Assembly (NCBI RefSeq): GCF_000428945.1
Contig: NZ_AUAX01000023.1
Location: 1 to 64,000 of the forward strand
Direction: 5' to 3'
Length of the DNA: 64,000 nt
DNA from: Hamadaea tsunoensis DSM 44101
GTDB taxonomy: Bacteria; Actinomycetota; Actinomycetes; Mycobacteriales; Micromonosporaceae
The notes under the pieces were generated by a model. The model saw only the letters and a list, made by a program, of their open reading frames with translations. It did no database searches and was not told where the DNA came from. Positions 1 through 8,545 of this stretch are shown one piece after another. The position numbers and the translations under genes are program-made. Positions within the stretch are counted from its first letter, which is position 1, and every line of letters begins with the position of its first letter.

Positions 1-1
1 C

Positions 2-298
2 AAAACAGTGACCTGGGACCAAGGCGTCGAAATGGCCGAACACCACCACATCCAACTCGCCACCGACTGCCGGGTCTACATCTGCGACCCGCACTCACCC
101 TGGCAACGCGGCACCAACGAAAACACCAACGGCCTACTACGCGACTACTTCCCCCGCGGCCGCTTCGACTTCCGCACCATCGACCAAGCCGGCCTCGACG
201 TGATCGCCGACCAACTCAACCGGCGACCACGCCAAACCCTCGACTGGGACACCCCCACCGAACGCCTCAACCAACTCCTACTTGCACCCACCGGTTGA
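2..298 (+). CDS. IS30-family transposase, C-terminal fragment (cut by window start)
   Basis: The reading frame is open from base 2 and ends at a TGA at 296-298, giving the last 98 codons of a DDE transposase. The motif DPHSPWQRGTNENTNG is the signature around the third catalytic residue (the Glu in NENTN) of IS30-family integrase cores, and the tail LNRRPRQTLDWDTPTERL is also family-typical. The enzyme would cut and join the ends of its own element. The N-terminal helix-turn-helix and first two Asp residues lie outside the window, so I cannot say whether the gene is intact. No clear terminal inverted repeat could be assigned between the stop codon and the next gene. Confidence 0.9.
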   Translation, partial: KTVTWDQGVEMAEHHHIQLATDCRVYICDPHSPWQRGTNENTNGLLRDYFPRGRFDFRTIDQAGLDVIADQLNRRPRQTLDWDTPTERLNQLLLAPTG

Positions 299-318
299 AA
301 CCACCCCGGAAGGCCCGG

Positions 319-339
319 ACATTCGCGCAAGATCGTCGG
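319..339. repeat. Solitary arm of the GATC-hairpin repeat family
   Basis: These 21 bases are identical to 40721-40741, the right arm of a hairpin in the 40-kb palindromic island, and nearly match the arms at 23746-23766 and 39960-39980. The matching left arm is not seen upstream; the IS30 gene is there instead. The element may have inserted into or next to such a hairpin. Confidence 0.6.
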
Positions 340-351
340 TAAGTGGCGGGG

Positions 352-1014
352 TCAGTTGGGCAGGACGCCGGCGGAGGCCATGTCGTCGACCGTGCCGAGG
401 TAGTGCTCCTCCAGGGTGTTGACGATCTCGTCGACGCTGCCGCTGCCGAAGACGTCCACGACGAGCTGGTGACGGCGTACCGCTTCGCGCAGGTCGATGT
501 GCTGGCGGTCGATGGAGGAGCGCATCAGGGCGCCCATCTGCGCGTCCAGCATCCGCCAGAGGGAACCGAGCCGGCGGCGGCCCGACGCGTCGATGATGCA
601 GCTGTGGAACTCCGTGTCCAGGTCGATCATGGACGCCACGTCACCGTCGGCGGCGGCGCCGCGCATGCGGTCGAGGACGGCCTCCATCCGGGAGAGCATG
701 ATGCCGCGCTCGCCGACGCTGCGTACCGCGCCCGCCTCCAGGACGAAGCGGGCGTAGCAGGCGTCGCGGATCTCCTCGTACGCCATTCTCGTCACGACGC
801 TGTGCCGCCGGGGGGAGATGTCGACCAGGCCGTCGACGGACAGCTGGCGCAGCGCCTCGCGGACGGTCGAGCGGCTGACGCCCAACTCGTCGGCGAGGTT
901 CATCTCGATCAGCCGCTGCCCGGCCTCGAACTCGTTGTTGAGGATCCGGCGCCGCAGGAGGAGGTACACGTTCTCCGGCAGGGACCTGTGCAGGACGGTC
1001 GCTGGATCGGTCAT
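352..1014 (-). CDS. GntR-family (FadR subfamily) transcriptional regulator
   Basis: This 220-aa protein has an N-terminal winged helix (about residues 10-75), with recognition region ADELGVSRSTVREALRQLS, and an all-helical FCD-type effector domain (about 85-210). Asp and His residues such as DTEFHSCI fit the FadR/FCD ligand and metal site. Such proteins are usually repressors released by a small acid. The start is the ATG at 1014, which overlaps the upstream stop as ATGA, so it is translationally coupled as the last gene of the 16-kb operon. The only strong palindrome near the operon promoter (16245-16278) has a TTGTCGACAA centre, which fits FadR-subfamily operators; autoregulation is inferred. 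Confidence 0.9.
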   Translation of the reverse strand: MTDPATVLHRSLPENVYLLLRRRILNNEFEAGQRLIEMNLADELGVSRSTVREALRQLSVDGLVDISPRRHSVVTRMAYEEIRDACYARFVLEAGAVRSVGERGIMLSRMEAVLDRMRGAAADGDVASMIDLDTEFHSCIIDASGRRRLGSLWRMLDAQMGALMRSSIDRQHIDLREAVRRHQLVVDVFGSGSVDEIVNTLEEHYLGTVDDMASAGVLPN

Positions 1015-1853
1015 GGCCGGAAGTGTAGGGCGTCGGGGGTGAGCATGGGCAGTACGTCCTCGGTGACCGTCACCGGCAACCGGTCGGCCGGTCCGCAGAG
1101 GATCGGCATGAGGCCGGGGCCGTGGCCGGGCTGGGGGCTGCCGCCGTGGACGATCAGGCCGATCGTCCGGAAGCCGCGGCGGTAGCCCATGTTGTGCCGG
1201 ACGTCGAGGTCGTCGACCGCGACCAGGTCGCCCAGGCGCAGGCCGGCGAGCCCCGCGGCGGCCGCCGTCTCGGCGGTCACCTGCAGGTCCACATCCCACA
1301 TCTGCGCGGGCCGGCCGATGCCGTTGCCGGCCAGTGCGGAGGGCACGGTCACGCGTACGGTGGAATGCACCGACGAGGGGCCGACGACCAGCGGGAGCAG
1401 GCCGAGGGCTTCGGGGTCGGCGTTGAGCAGGGCGACGCCCGGCAGTTCGGCGCCCTGGCCGGACGCGCGGACGGTGACCGCGTCGCCGGGCGCGAGGCGC
1501 GCGAGCACGTCGTCGGGGAAGACGACGATCACGCGGCCCGCCTCGCCGCGCTTGCCCAGCACGAAGCCCGCGGCGCCCGCGGCCGCGCCGGAACGCACGG
1601 TCGCGCGGTTGCCGAAGCAGGCGAACGTCGTCAGCGCGTGCCGGGCCGCCTGGTCCGCGTGGGCCAGGGTCACGCCGGGCGCCACATGGTCCGCGTCATG
1701 ATCGAAGACCCCGTCCCCCACGTGTACGCCGAGCACGACCCCCGAGTCCGCCAGCGGCACGTAAGGGTGGCCGTCGACGTCGATGAGGTACGGAGAGGAC
1801 GGCATGGCCGGCGTCTCGATCACGCCGGCGAGGTTCATCGCCACCGGTGTCAC
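1011..1853 (-). CDS. DUF4438 family protein, copy A
   Basis: A 280-aa protein of the DUF4438 family, whose biochemical function I do not know. It has no signal peptide or membrane helix, so it is probably cytoplasmic. Motifs shared with the next gene upstream are LGVHxGD, DHxxPG, GNxxTVRxGxAAG and GDxVTVxAxGQG, so the two are diverged paralogues made adjacent by duplication. Its GTG start overlaps the previous stop (GTGA) and is preceded by a GGGAGGA ribosome site. Its stop overlaps the GntR start. Family identification rests on recalled motif pattern. A role in the pathway fed by the TldD/TldE proteases is inference from gene order. Confidence 0.7.
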   Translation of the reverse strand: MTPVAMNLAGVIETPAMPSSPYLIDVDGHPYVPLADSGVVLGVHVGDGVFDHDADHVAPGVTLAHADQAARHALTTFACFGNRATVRSGAAAGAAGFVLGKRGEAGRVIVVFPDDVLARLAPGDAVTVRASGQGAELPGVALLNADPEALGLLPLVVGPSSVHSTVRVTVPSALAGNGIGRPAQMWDVDLQVTAETAAAAGLAGLRLGDLVAVDDLDVRHNMGYRRGFRTIGLIVHGGSPQPGHGPGLMPILCGPADRLPVTVTEDVLPMLTPDALHFRP

Positions 1854-2701
1854 AGGAGTCCTCCCAGGTGGGCGTCGGGGTTGTCGACGATGCTGAACGC
1901 GTCCGCCGGTCCGGACAGGATCGTGCTCGGGCCCGGCCCGTGGCCGAACAGCCGGCAGTGGCCGGTGCTGATCACGCCGATGGTCAGGTAGCCGGGCCGG
2001 TAGCCGCGGCCGAACCGGTGATCGGCGTCCTCGATGACCACCAGATCGCCGATGCGCAGCGCCTCCAGGCCGAGCGAGAGGTCCTCGCCCTGGCCGGCGT
2101 ACGCGCCCATGAGGTCGGTGTTCGCGAACTCGGAGACCATGCCCGAACCCGCTCCGACGGCGGCGGCCGGTACGCGTACCGCGACGCCGACCTCCAGCCG
2201 CCCGTCCGGCAGGGTACGCACGGGCAGCCGGTCGAGCAGGCCCGGGTCGAGGTTCTTGGCCACGATCGCGGGGTGGTCGAGCAGCTTGAGCCCCTGGCCC
2301 CGGGCCGCGACGGTGACCTGGTCGCCGACGGTGACCTCGGCGAGGTCCTCCTCGGCCATGTCCACCAGCACGTACGCGTGCTGCCCGATCACCTTCCCCG
2401 TCTTGCCGGCCGCCGGCCCGGTACGCACCGTGACGGTGTTGCCGACGCAGCTGAGGAACTGCAGCGCCATGTTCGCCCCGCCGTCGCGGGCCCGGACGGA
2501 CAGCCCCGGTTCGAGGTGGTCGGCCGCGTATCCGGTGGCCGGATCGCCCGGGTGTACGCCGAGCGTCACGCCGCCCATGCCGGGCAGCAGGATCGGCGTA
2601 CCGTCGGCGTCGACCTTGTAGCCGTGCCGGTCGGCGAGCGCGGGCCAGACCTCGCCGGTCAGGATCTGGGTGACGAGGCGGTCCCCGTTGGTCCGGATCA
2701 T
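1850..2701 (-). CDS. DUF4438 family protein, copy B
   Basis: A 283-aa paralogue of the following gene, with the same ordered blocks (LGVHPGD, ADHLEPG, GNTVTVRTGPAAGKTG, GDQVTVAARGQG) and a C-terminal GHGPG segment that both copies share. It appears soluble and cytoplasmic. A strong GAGGAG sits 5 nt before the ATG, and the ATG overlaps the tldE stop codon as TGATG. The two copies keep these blocks but differ elsewhere, so they may form a heterodimer or act on related substrates; this is inference. No enzymatic function can be assigned from sequence alone. Confidence 0.7.
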   Translation of the reverse strand: MIRTNGDRLVTQILTGEVWPALADRHGYKVDADGTPILLPGMGGVTLGVHPGDPATGYAADHLEPGLSVRARDGGANMALQFLSCVGNTVTVRTGPAAGKTGKVIGQHAYVLVDMAEEDLAEVTVGDQVTVAARGQGLKLLDHPAIVAKNLDPGLLDRLPVRTLPDGRLEVGVAVRVPAAAVGAGSGMVSEFANTDLMGAYAGQGEDLSLGLEALRIGDLVVIEDADHRFGRGYRPGYLTIGVISTGHCRLFGHGPGPSTILSGPADAFSIVDNPDAHLGGLL

Positions 2702-4074
2702 CAGTTCTCCTCGATCTTCGCGGAGCCGAAGCGGAAACCGTGGCCCCGCAACGCGGGGGCGGTCACCGAGCCGTTCCAGACGTTCATGACCGGCTGGGAA
2801 CGGCGTGCGGCGCCGACTCCGTCGACAGTGGACAGGAAGTCGAGGATCGAATGGGTGAACCGCGCCCCGGCCACCGGCTGGGCGAGCTTGCCGTCCTCGA
2901 TGAGGAAGCAGCCGTCCCGGCTGACGCCGGTGATCGTCGCGGTCAGCCGGTCGACCAGCCGCGTGTACCAGAACCGCTGCACGTAGATGCCACGCTCGAC
3001 ACCCGCGATCAGCTCGGCCTCGGTCGCGTCGCCGGCGTCCATGACGATGTTCGCGGCCACCGGGGTCGGGACCTCCTCGCGGGCGATGTGCGCGTGCCCG
3101 GTCGACGCCGTGCCGAGCGCCTTCGCGGTCGCCAGGTTCGTGACCGCCTCCCCCACGACCCCGTTCGTCAGCAGCGGTACACGTCGCTTCGGCGTACCTT
3201 CCATGTCGAAGCCGATCGGCAGGCCGACCGTGGCGAGGGCGTCGTCCGCCACCGTCACGAGCGGCGAGGCGACCCGGTCGCCGGCGCGCTGCGCGACGAG
3301 GCCGACCTTGGCCGCCGCGAGTTCGCCGGAGAACCCGGCGTCCTCCAGGAAGCCCAGGAGTTCACCGGCGGCCTGCGGGCCGAGCACGATGGTGTACCGG
3401 CCGTCGGGAACGGGGATCCGGTTCTGCCCGGCGACCGCCTCGGCGATCGTACGGTCCACACTGGACGCGAGGTCCAGCGCCGCCGCCGACCGGTGCAGGT
3501 CGATCCAGTGCGAGGTGCCGTCGCCGACCGTGGCGGTCAGCGAGCCGATCGCCTCGGTCGCCAGCGCGTGGTGGGCGACGCCGGTCGAGGTGACGACGGC
3601 GATCTGGGTCAGCGCGCGGCCGAACATGCCCGCCGCGTGACCGCCCGCCTTCTCGGCCTCGCGCATCGTCCGGCCCGCGGCCTGGGCCCGTTGGGCCGCA
3701 TCGAAAGCGGCGGTGTCGTCGTGCCACAGGACGACATCCTGTGCGGCTGCGGGCGTCGCCACCGTCGCGTTCCCGTGATCGCCGTGGGCCATCGCCCGGG
3801 CCGCCGTGGTCGCCCGCCGGACGGCCTCGTCCAGTCCGTTGACCGTGCCGACCGCGGCCCGCGCCGCGTGACCGTCCACGATGGCGCGTACCGAGTACTG
3901 CGTCTCCAGGATGTCCTGCGGCTGGTGCACCCGGCCGCCCGCGAACCGCGTGTACTCCCCCGCCCGGCCGAGCAGGGTGATCTCCACCGCGTCGGCGCCG
4001 CCGGCCTTCGCCGCCGCGCCGAGCCGGTCCAGCAGGCCGTCCGGCGCGACCGGCGCCGCGAATTCCGTGCTCAT
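2701..4074 (-). CDS. tldE: TldE/PmbA-type metalloprotease partner subunit
   Basis: A 457-aa member of the TldD/PmbA family. It lacks the HExxxH zinc motif of TldD, as expected for the TldE (PmbA) half of the TldD-TldE heterodimer, which unfolds and degrades peptides threaded into a closed chamber. Supporting features are the N-terminal AGEYTRFAGGRVHQPQD segment and the C-terminal MNVWNGSVTAPALRG region. The start is the ATG at 4074, sharing one base with the tldD stop (TGATG) and preceded by GGAG. The known pair processes microcin B17 and degrades CcdA antitoxin in E. coli. Here the partner genes are a peptide importer and metabolic enzymes, suggesting breakdown of imported peptides. Confidence 0.88.
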   Translation of the reverse strand: MSTEFAAPVAPDGLLDRLGAAAKAGGADAVEITLLGRAGEYTRFAGGRVHQPQDILETQYSVRAIVDGHAARAAVGTVNGLDEAVRRATTAARAMAHGDHGNATVATPAAAQDVVLWHDDTAAFDAAQRAQAAGRTMREAEKAGGHAAGMFGRALTQIAVVTSTGVAHHALATEAIGSLTATVGDGTSHWIDLHRSAAALDLASSVDRTIAEAVAGQNRIPVPDGRYTIVLGPQAAGELLGFLEDAGFSGELAAAKVGLVAQRAGDRVASPLVTVADDALATVGLPIGFDMEGTPKRRVPLLTNGVVGEAVTNLATAKALGTASTGHAHIAREEVPTPVAANIVMDAGDATEAELIAGVERGIYVQRFWYTRLVDRLTATITGVSRDGCFLIEDGKLAQPVAGARFTHSILDFLSTVDGVGAARRSQPVMNVWNGSVTAPALRGHGFRFGSAKIEEN

Positions 4075-5549
4075 CAGGCCACTCCGATCCGCAGGTCGCG
4101 TACCAACATGGGGCTGGCGCCGTGGCTGAGGAAACCCCACTGCTTGGGCTCGCCCTTCCCGCACGGGTAGCCGAACGCCCGGAACTCCGAGGGTCCGGCC
4201 ACCGCCTCCACGGAACCCCAGAACTGCGGCGTCACCCCGCCGTAGGAGAAGTTCTTCAGCAACCGTCCCCGCCTGCCCTTCTTCACCTCGTACGCGACCT
4301 CGGTGCCGAACTGGAAGTTGAGCCGCTGGTTGTCGATCGACCAGCTGCGGTTGTCGTCGATGTAGTAGCCGTCGCCCATCCGGTCGAGCAGCTCGTCGAG
4401 GCTGCCGCCGTCACCCGGCTCCAGATACACGTGGGTGGAGAAGCACACCGGCAGGTACGCCCAGCCGTCCGACCGGGCCGCGCCGGTGAGCGCCAGTCCG
4501 GAGCGGGCCGCCGAGTCCCGGGTGGACAGTGTGTTGCGCACGATCCCCCGGTCGATGAGCGCCGCCCGGCGGGCCGGGGTGCCCTCGTCGTCGAAGGCGA
4601 AGCTGCCGCGCGTACCGGGGCGGGTGGGGTCCGACGCGATGGTGACCGCGTCCGAGCCGTAGCGCAGCGTCCCGACGTCGGACGCCTGGATGAACGATGT
4701 ACCCGCGTAGTTGGCCTCGTCGCCGAGGATCCGGTCGAGTTCCAGGGCGTGCCCGGACGACTCGTGGATCTGCAGCGAGACCTGCTGGGCGCCGATGACG
4801 ACGTCGGCGTACCCGCGCGGGGCGGCGGGGGCGGTCAGCAGCGCGACCGCCTCCTGCCCGACCCGGGCCGCGTTCTCCTGCATGGCCAGGCTCGCCAGGT
4901 ACTCCCAGCCGGCCCCGGCGGTGTTGCCGTGGAACGAGTTGGGGTAGCTGCGCCGCTGCACGTCGCCGTGCCCGGCGGCGGTCACCACGAGCATCGCGCC
5001 CGTCTCCAGCAGGTGCTGGTGCTGGCGCGAGCCCTCGGTGTCGGCGAAGTGCCGGTGCTGGCGCTTGGCGTTGACTCCGGCCTGCGCGGCGGCCACCTCG
5101 GCGGGCGTACTCGCCGCGCCGAGCCAGGCCGCCAGCAGCTCGTGCCGGGCCGCGGTGTCCACCGCGAACGGGTCCTGCGCGACCTCGGTCTCGTAGCGGC
5201 CGCTCGCCGGCTCCCGGGGCGGGAGCTCGACGCGCTTGCCGCTGCCCGCCAGCGCCACCGCGGACGCGTGCGCCTGCCGGGCCGCGGCCGCCGCGTCCGT
5301 GTCGGCGGCCAGCGGCCGGGCCGCGAAGCCCCACTGGCCGTCGACGAGGACGCGTACGCCGATGCCGACGTTCTGCTCGATCCGCTCATCGGGGTCGGCG
5401 CCGAGCTGCGCGTAGGACCGCAGCTCCTCGCACTCGATCAGGCGGGCGTCGGCGTACTGGACGCGGCCGTCCACTGTGTCCAGAGCGGACTCCAGCACCC
5501 GCCGCGCGTACGCGTCGTCGGCGAGAGCGCCCCACTCGTGCGCCGTCAC
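4074..5549 (-). CDS. tldD: TldD-type zinc metalloprotease
   Basis: A 491-aa TldD-family peptidase. The zinc-binding HExxxH is present as HESSGH within SLQIHESSGHALELD, so this is the catalytic subunit; further support is the family-typical C-terminal NFSYGGVTPQFWGS. It is cytoplasmic with no signal peptide. The start is a GTG at 5549 overlapping the upstream stop as GTGA; longer readings run back into the oxidoreductase in another frame and are not credible. It directly precedes tldE, the usual arrangement of the pair. In this operon it most likely hydrolyses peptides or modified peptides imported by the adjacent ABC system (inference). Confidence 0.9.
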   Translation of the reverse strand: MTAHEWGALADDAYARRVLESALDTVDGRVQYADARLIECEELRSYAQLGADPDERIEQNVGIGVRVLVDGQWGFAARPLAADTDAAAAARQAHASAVALAGSGKRVELPPREPASGRYETEVAQDPFAVDTAARHELLAAWLGAASTPAEVAAAQAGVNAKRQHRHFADTEGSRQHQHLLETGAMLVVTAAGHGDVQRRSYPNSFHGNTAGAGWEYLASLAMQENAARVGQEAVALLTAPAAPRGYADVVIGAQQVSLQIHESSGHALELDRILGDEANYAGTSFIQASDVGTLRYGSDAVTIASDPTRPGTRGSFAFDDEGTPARRAALIDRGIVRNTLSTRDSAARSGLALTGAARSDGWAYLPVCFSTHVYLEPGDGGSLDELLDRMGDGYYIDDNRSWSIDNQRLNFQFGTEVAYEVKKGRRGRLLKNFSYGGVTPQFWGSVEAVAGPSEFRAFGYPCGKGEPKQWGFLSHGASPMLVRDLRIGVA

Positions 5550-6667
5550 GCCTCCTCCAGCGGGAAGCTGACCCACGCCCGGTCGCGGAAGGACTTCTCG
5601 AAGGCGTTGATGGTCTCCTGGACCAGCGCGCCCTGCGCGAAGTCGCCCTGGTTGACGTCGCTGCCCGACAGGATCTCGGTGGCGAAGTCGGCGCAGAGGT
5701 TGGAGTAGAACAGGAAGTCCCAGTCCTCGCGGGAGTGCCCGCCCTCGGGGAAGAACTCCTGCGGGATCGACTGCTCCACGAACTCGATCGAGCCCTTGGT
5801 GGCGGTCTTGATGGTCTGGCAGATGCCGAACTCCTCGACCAGCCGGACGATGATCGCGCCCTCGGAGCCGTAGATCCGCGCCTCGATGCCGGGGAAGTTG
5901 CCGACGGTCACGTACGACGACTGGATCGAGGCCAGCACGCCGTTGTCGAACTCGCCGATCCACATGTCGCCGTCGTCGATGTTCAGCCGCTGCATCAGGC
6001 CGGTGTCGCGGACCATCCGCTCGGGGACGAAGTTGCGCATCGTGCCGACGACCGAGGTCAGGTTGCCGCCGGTGAACCAGTGCATGATGTCGATGATCGG
6101 CGCGCCGTAGCCCTCGATCGAGGAGGTCGTCAGCACGTTCGGGTCCGCGTTCGGGTCCACCTGCCGCATCGGCGTCGCCGGGTCGATCCACTGGCTGTTC
6201 TGCTCGTACCCGTTGAAGATGTACGGCGTACCCACGAAACCGGTGTCGATGAGGTGCTTGGCGTACTGGATCGCCGGCGCGTACCGGAAGGTGAAGCCCA
6301 GCTTGGTCTTCAGACCCTTGCTGCGGGCCAGTTCCGCGAGCGCCCGGGTCTGCCGGTTGTCGTGGTGCACGGGCTTCTCGCACAGGACGTGCTTGCCCGC
6401 GTCGAGCGCGGCGGCGGAGATCTCGTAGTGCGCCCGGTTGGCGGTCGCGACGTCGATGACGTCGACGTCCGGGTCGTCGAGCAGCTCGCGGTAGTCGGTG
6501 ACCAGCTTGCCGACCCCGAACTTGGCGCCCGCGGCGGCCAGGATCTCCGGGTCGGTGTCGGCCAGGGCGACGACCTCCACGCGGGGGTCGCGCTGCCAGC
6601 CGGGGATGTGGGCGCGCTGGGCCCAGCGGCCCGCGCCGGCCACGGCCACGCGCAGCTTGTCACTCAT
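5546..6667 (-). CDS. Gfo/Idh/MocA family NAD(P)-dependent oxidoreductase
   Basis: A 373-aa cytoplasmic dehydrogenase-like protein. The N-terminal Rossmann fold carries GAGRWAQRAHIPG at residues 10-22, and the family motif CEKPVHHD lies near residue 95; the C-terminal half is the Gfo/Idh substrate domain. Members oxidise or reduce sugars, inositols and related hydroxy compounds; the substrate here is unknown. The ATG at 6667 has an AAGGA ribosome site. It lies 30 nt after the permease gene stop and overlaps the tldD start, so it is transcribed with the transporter. Confidence 0.9.
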   Translation of the reverse strand: MSDKLRVAVAGAGRWAQRAHIPGWQRDPRVEVVALADTDPEILAAAGAKFGVGKLVTDYRELLDDPDVDVIDVATANRAHYEISAAALDAGKHVLCEKPVHHDNRQTRALAELARSKGLKTKLGFTFRYAPAIQYAKHLIDTGFVGTPYIFNGYEQNSQWIDPATPMRQVDPNADPNVLTTSSIEGYGAPIIDIMHWFTGGNLTSVVGTMRNFVPERMVRDTGLMQRLNIDDGDMWIGEFDNGVLASIQSSYVTVGNFPGIEARIYGSEGAIIVRLVEEFGICQTIKTATKGSIEFVEQSIPQEFFPEGGHSREDWDFLFYSNLCADFATEILSGSDVNQGDFAQGALVQETINAFEKSFRDRAWVSFPLEEA

Positions 6668-6697
6668 GGGGGTATTCCTTTCGTAGCGGTCCGGGGC

Positions 6698-7624
6698 CTA
6701 GCGGCGTACCCGGGGGTCGACCAGCGCGTACGCGAGGTCGACGAGGAGGTTCATGACGACGATGAAGAAGGCGGCGAAGAGGACGGCGCCGGTGATCATG
6801 GGGACGTCGAGCGTGCCGATCGCGTCGAAGGTGAGCTTGCCGACGCCCGGCAGGCCGAACACCGACTCGATGACGACCACGCCGCCGAGGAAGTAGCCGA
6901 GGTCCATGCCGAGCATGGTCAGCAGCGGGCTGAGCACGTTGCGCAGGCAGTGCCGCAGCAGCACGACCCGCTCGGGCATCCCCTTCGCCCGGGCCATCTG
7001 CACGTAGGGGCTGCGCAGGGCTTCGAGCATGTTGGTACGCGTCAGCCGGGCGTACCAGGCGGCGCCGCCGAGGCCGAGGGTGAAACTGGGCAGGATCAGG
7101 TAGTTGATGAACGGCGCCTCGTACCCGGACAGCGGGAAGAGGTTGAACTTGAAGGCCAGCAGGTAGAGCAGCAGCAGCCCGACCCAGAACGGCGGCGCGG
7201 ACAGGCCCACCAGCGAGGCGAGCGTCGTCGCCCGGTCGGCCAGCTTCCCCGGCCGGTACGCGGCGATGATGCCGACCGGGATGCCGAGGACGGCCTCCCA
7301 CAGCACGCCGAGGACGGCGAGGGCCGCGCTGACCGGCAGGGCCCGCAGGATCGCGGTCGACACCGGGGTGTTCTGCAGCGCGAAGCTCGTCCCGAGGTCG
7401 AAGTGCAGCAGCCCGAGCAGGAACTTGCCGTACTGGTACGCCAGGCTCCGGTCGAGCCCCAGCTCGTGGTGGATGGACGCGACCGTGGCCGCGCTGGCGT
7501 TCGGGCCGGCGATCAGCCGCGCCGGATCACCCGGCACGACGTGGGTCAGCAGGAAGGCGAGGGTCACCACGCCGAACAGGACGATGATCGCCTGCGGTAC
7601 GCGGCGAAGCAGGAACCGGCTCAT
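6698..7624 (-). CDS. Oligopeptide-type ABC transporter permease (DppB-like)
   Basis: A 308-aa inner-membrane protein with about six transmembrane helices, beginning with the DppB-type N-terminus RRVPQAIIVLFGVVTLAFLL followed by HVVPGDPA. The cytoplasmic EAA-like loop is MARAKGMPERVVLLRHCLRN. With the neighbouring permease it forms the channel of an importer for di- or oligopeptides or similar cargo. Its ATG follows the stop of the other permease gene with no gap. Length and order match dpp/opp permeases. Confidence 0.92.
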   Translation of the reverse strand: MSRFLLRRVPQAIIVLFGVVTLAFLLTHVVPGDPARLIAGPNASAATVASIHHELGLDRSLAYQYGKFLLGLLHFDLGTSFALQNTPVSTAILRALPVSAALAVLGVLWEAVLGIPVGIIAAYRPGKLADRATTLASLVGLSAPPFWVGLLLLYLLAFKFNLFPLSGYEAPFINYLILPSFTLGLGGAAWYARLTRTNMLEALRSPYVQMARAKGMPERVVLLRHCLRNVLSPLLTMLGMDLGYFLGGVVVIESVFGLPGVGKLTFDAIGTLDVPMITGAVLFAAFFIVVMNLLVDLAYALVDPRVRR

Positions 7625-8545
7625 CTAGCGGCGCTCCGGTGCGGTCGGGTCGAGGAGGTCGCGCAGCCAGTCGCCGGCGAGGTTGAACGCGAGCACGGTG
7701 AGGATCAGGCAGACCCCGGGCGCGAACAGCAGCCACGGCGCGATCTGGAAGTACTCCTTGCCCTGCTCGATCATCTGCCCCCACGACGGCGTGGGGACCG
7801 GTACGCCGACGCCGAGGAACGACAGCGACGCCTCGATGAGGATCGACGACGCGACGCCGAGGGTGGCGTACACGATGATGGTCGGGACGAGGTGCGGGAA
7901 CAGGTGCCGGCGCATGACCCGCCAGTGCGACAGGCCCATCGTGCGGGCGGCGACCACGAACTCCCGCTCCCGCAGCGAGAGCACCTGGCTGCGGATGATG
8001 CGGGCGAGCGTCGTCCAGTAGATGAGCGCGATGACGATCACCACGTTGCGCTCGCTCGGCCCGGTCACCGAGATCAGCGCGATGCAGAACAGCAGGATCG
8101 GGAAGGACATGACGACGTCCGTCAGTCGCATGAGGACGGTCTCCACCCACCCGCCGAGATACCCGGCCGTCAGCCCGACGAGTACGCCGAGCACGGTCGC
8201 CAGGCCGTTGGCGAGGATGCCGATGACCAGCGAGACGCGGGCGCCGTAGAGCAGCCGGGCGAGCACGTCGCGGCCGTTCGGGTCGGTGCCGAGCGGGAAG
8301 CCGTGGCCGGGCCCGATCGGGGCGCCGTTGGCGGCGAGCCCTTCCGGGTAGGTCTGCAACGGCGGGTGGCTCGCCAGCAGCGGCGCGAGAATCGCCGCCA
8401 GGGCCAGCAGCACCAGCACGACGATGGAGATCAGGGCCGGCTTGTCGTGGCGCAGGCTGCGCAGGACGCGCCGCATCCCGGCCGGCTCGGTGGCGACGGT
8501 CTCGCCGCTCGGCGCCGGGGTCGTGACGATCGGCGGGGCGGTCAT
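7625..8545 (-). CDS. Oligopeptide-type ABC transporter permease (DppC-like)
   Basis: A 306-aa inner-membrane protein with a DppC-type N-terminal extension, one helix (about residues 35-58), then the conserved HPLGTDPNGRDVL-like block (here FPLGTDPNGRDVLARLLYGA) and five further helices. The EAA loop is VVAARTMGLSHWRVMRRHLFPHL. The start is the ATG at 8545, overlapping the ATPase stop as ATGA. It pairs with the DppB-like permease next to it. Confidence 0.92.
   Translation of the reverse strand: MTAPPIVTTPAPSGETVATEPAGMRRVLRSLRHDKPALISIVVLVLLALAAILAPLLASHPPLQTYPEGLAANGAPIGPGHGFPLGTDPNGRDVLARLLYGARVSLVIGILANGLATVLGVLVGLTAGYLGGWVETVLMRLTDVVMSFPILLFCIALISVTGPSERNVVIVIALIYWTTLARIIRSQVLSLREREFVVAARTMGLSHWRVMRRHLFPHLVPTIIVYATLGVASSILIEASLSFLGVGVPVPTPSWGQMIEQGKEYFQIAPWLLFAPGVCLILTVLAFNLAGDWLRDLLDPTAPERR

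Noticed and set aside
2701-5549. RiPP or bacteriocin maturation cluster built on TldD/TldE
   Set aside because: No precursor peptide, YcaO, radical SAM or export gene is seen within 16 kb; importer and metabolic enzymes dominate.
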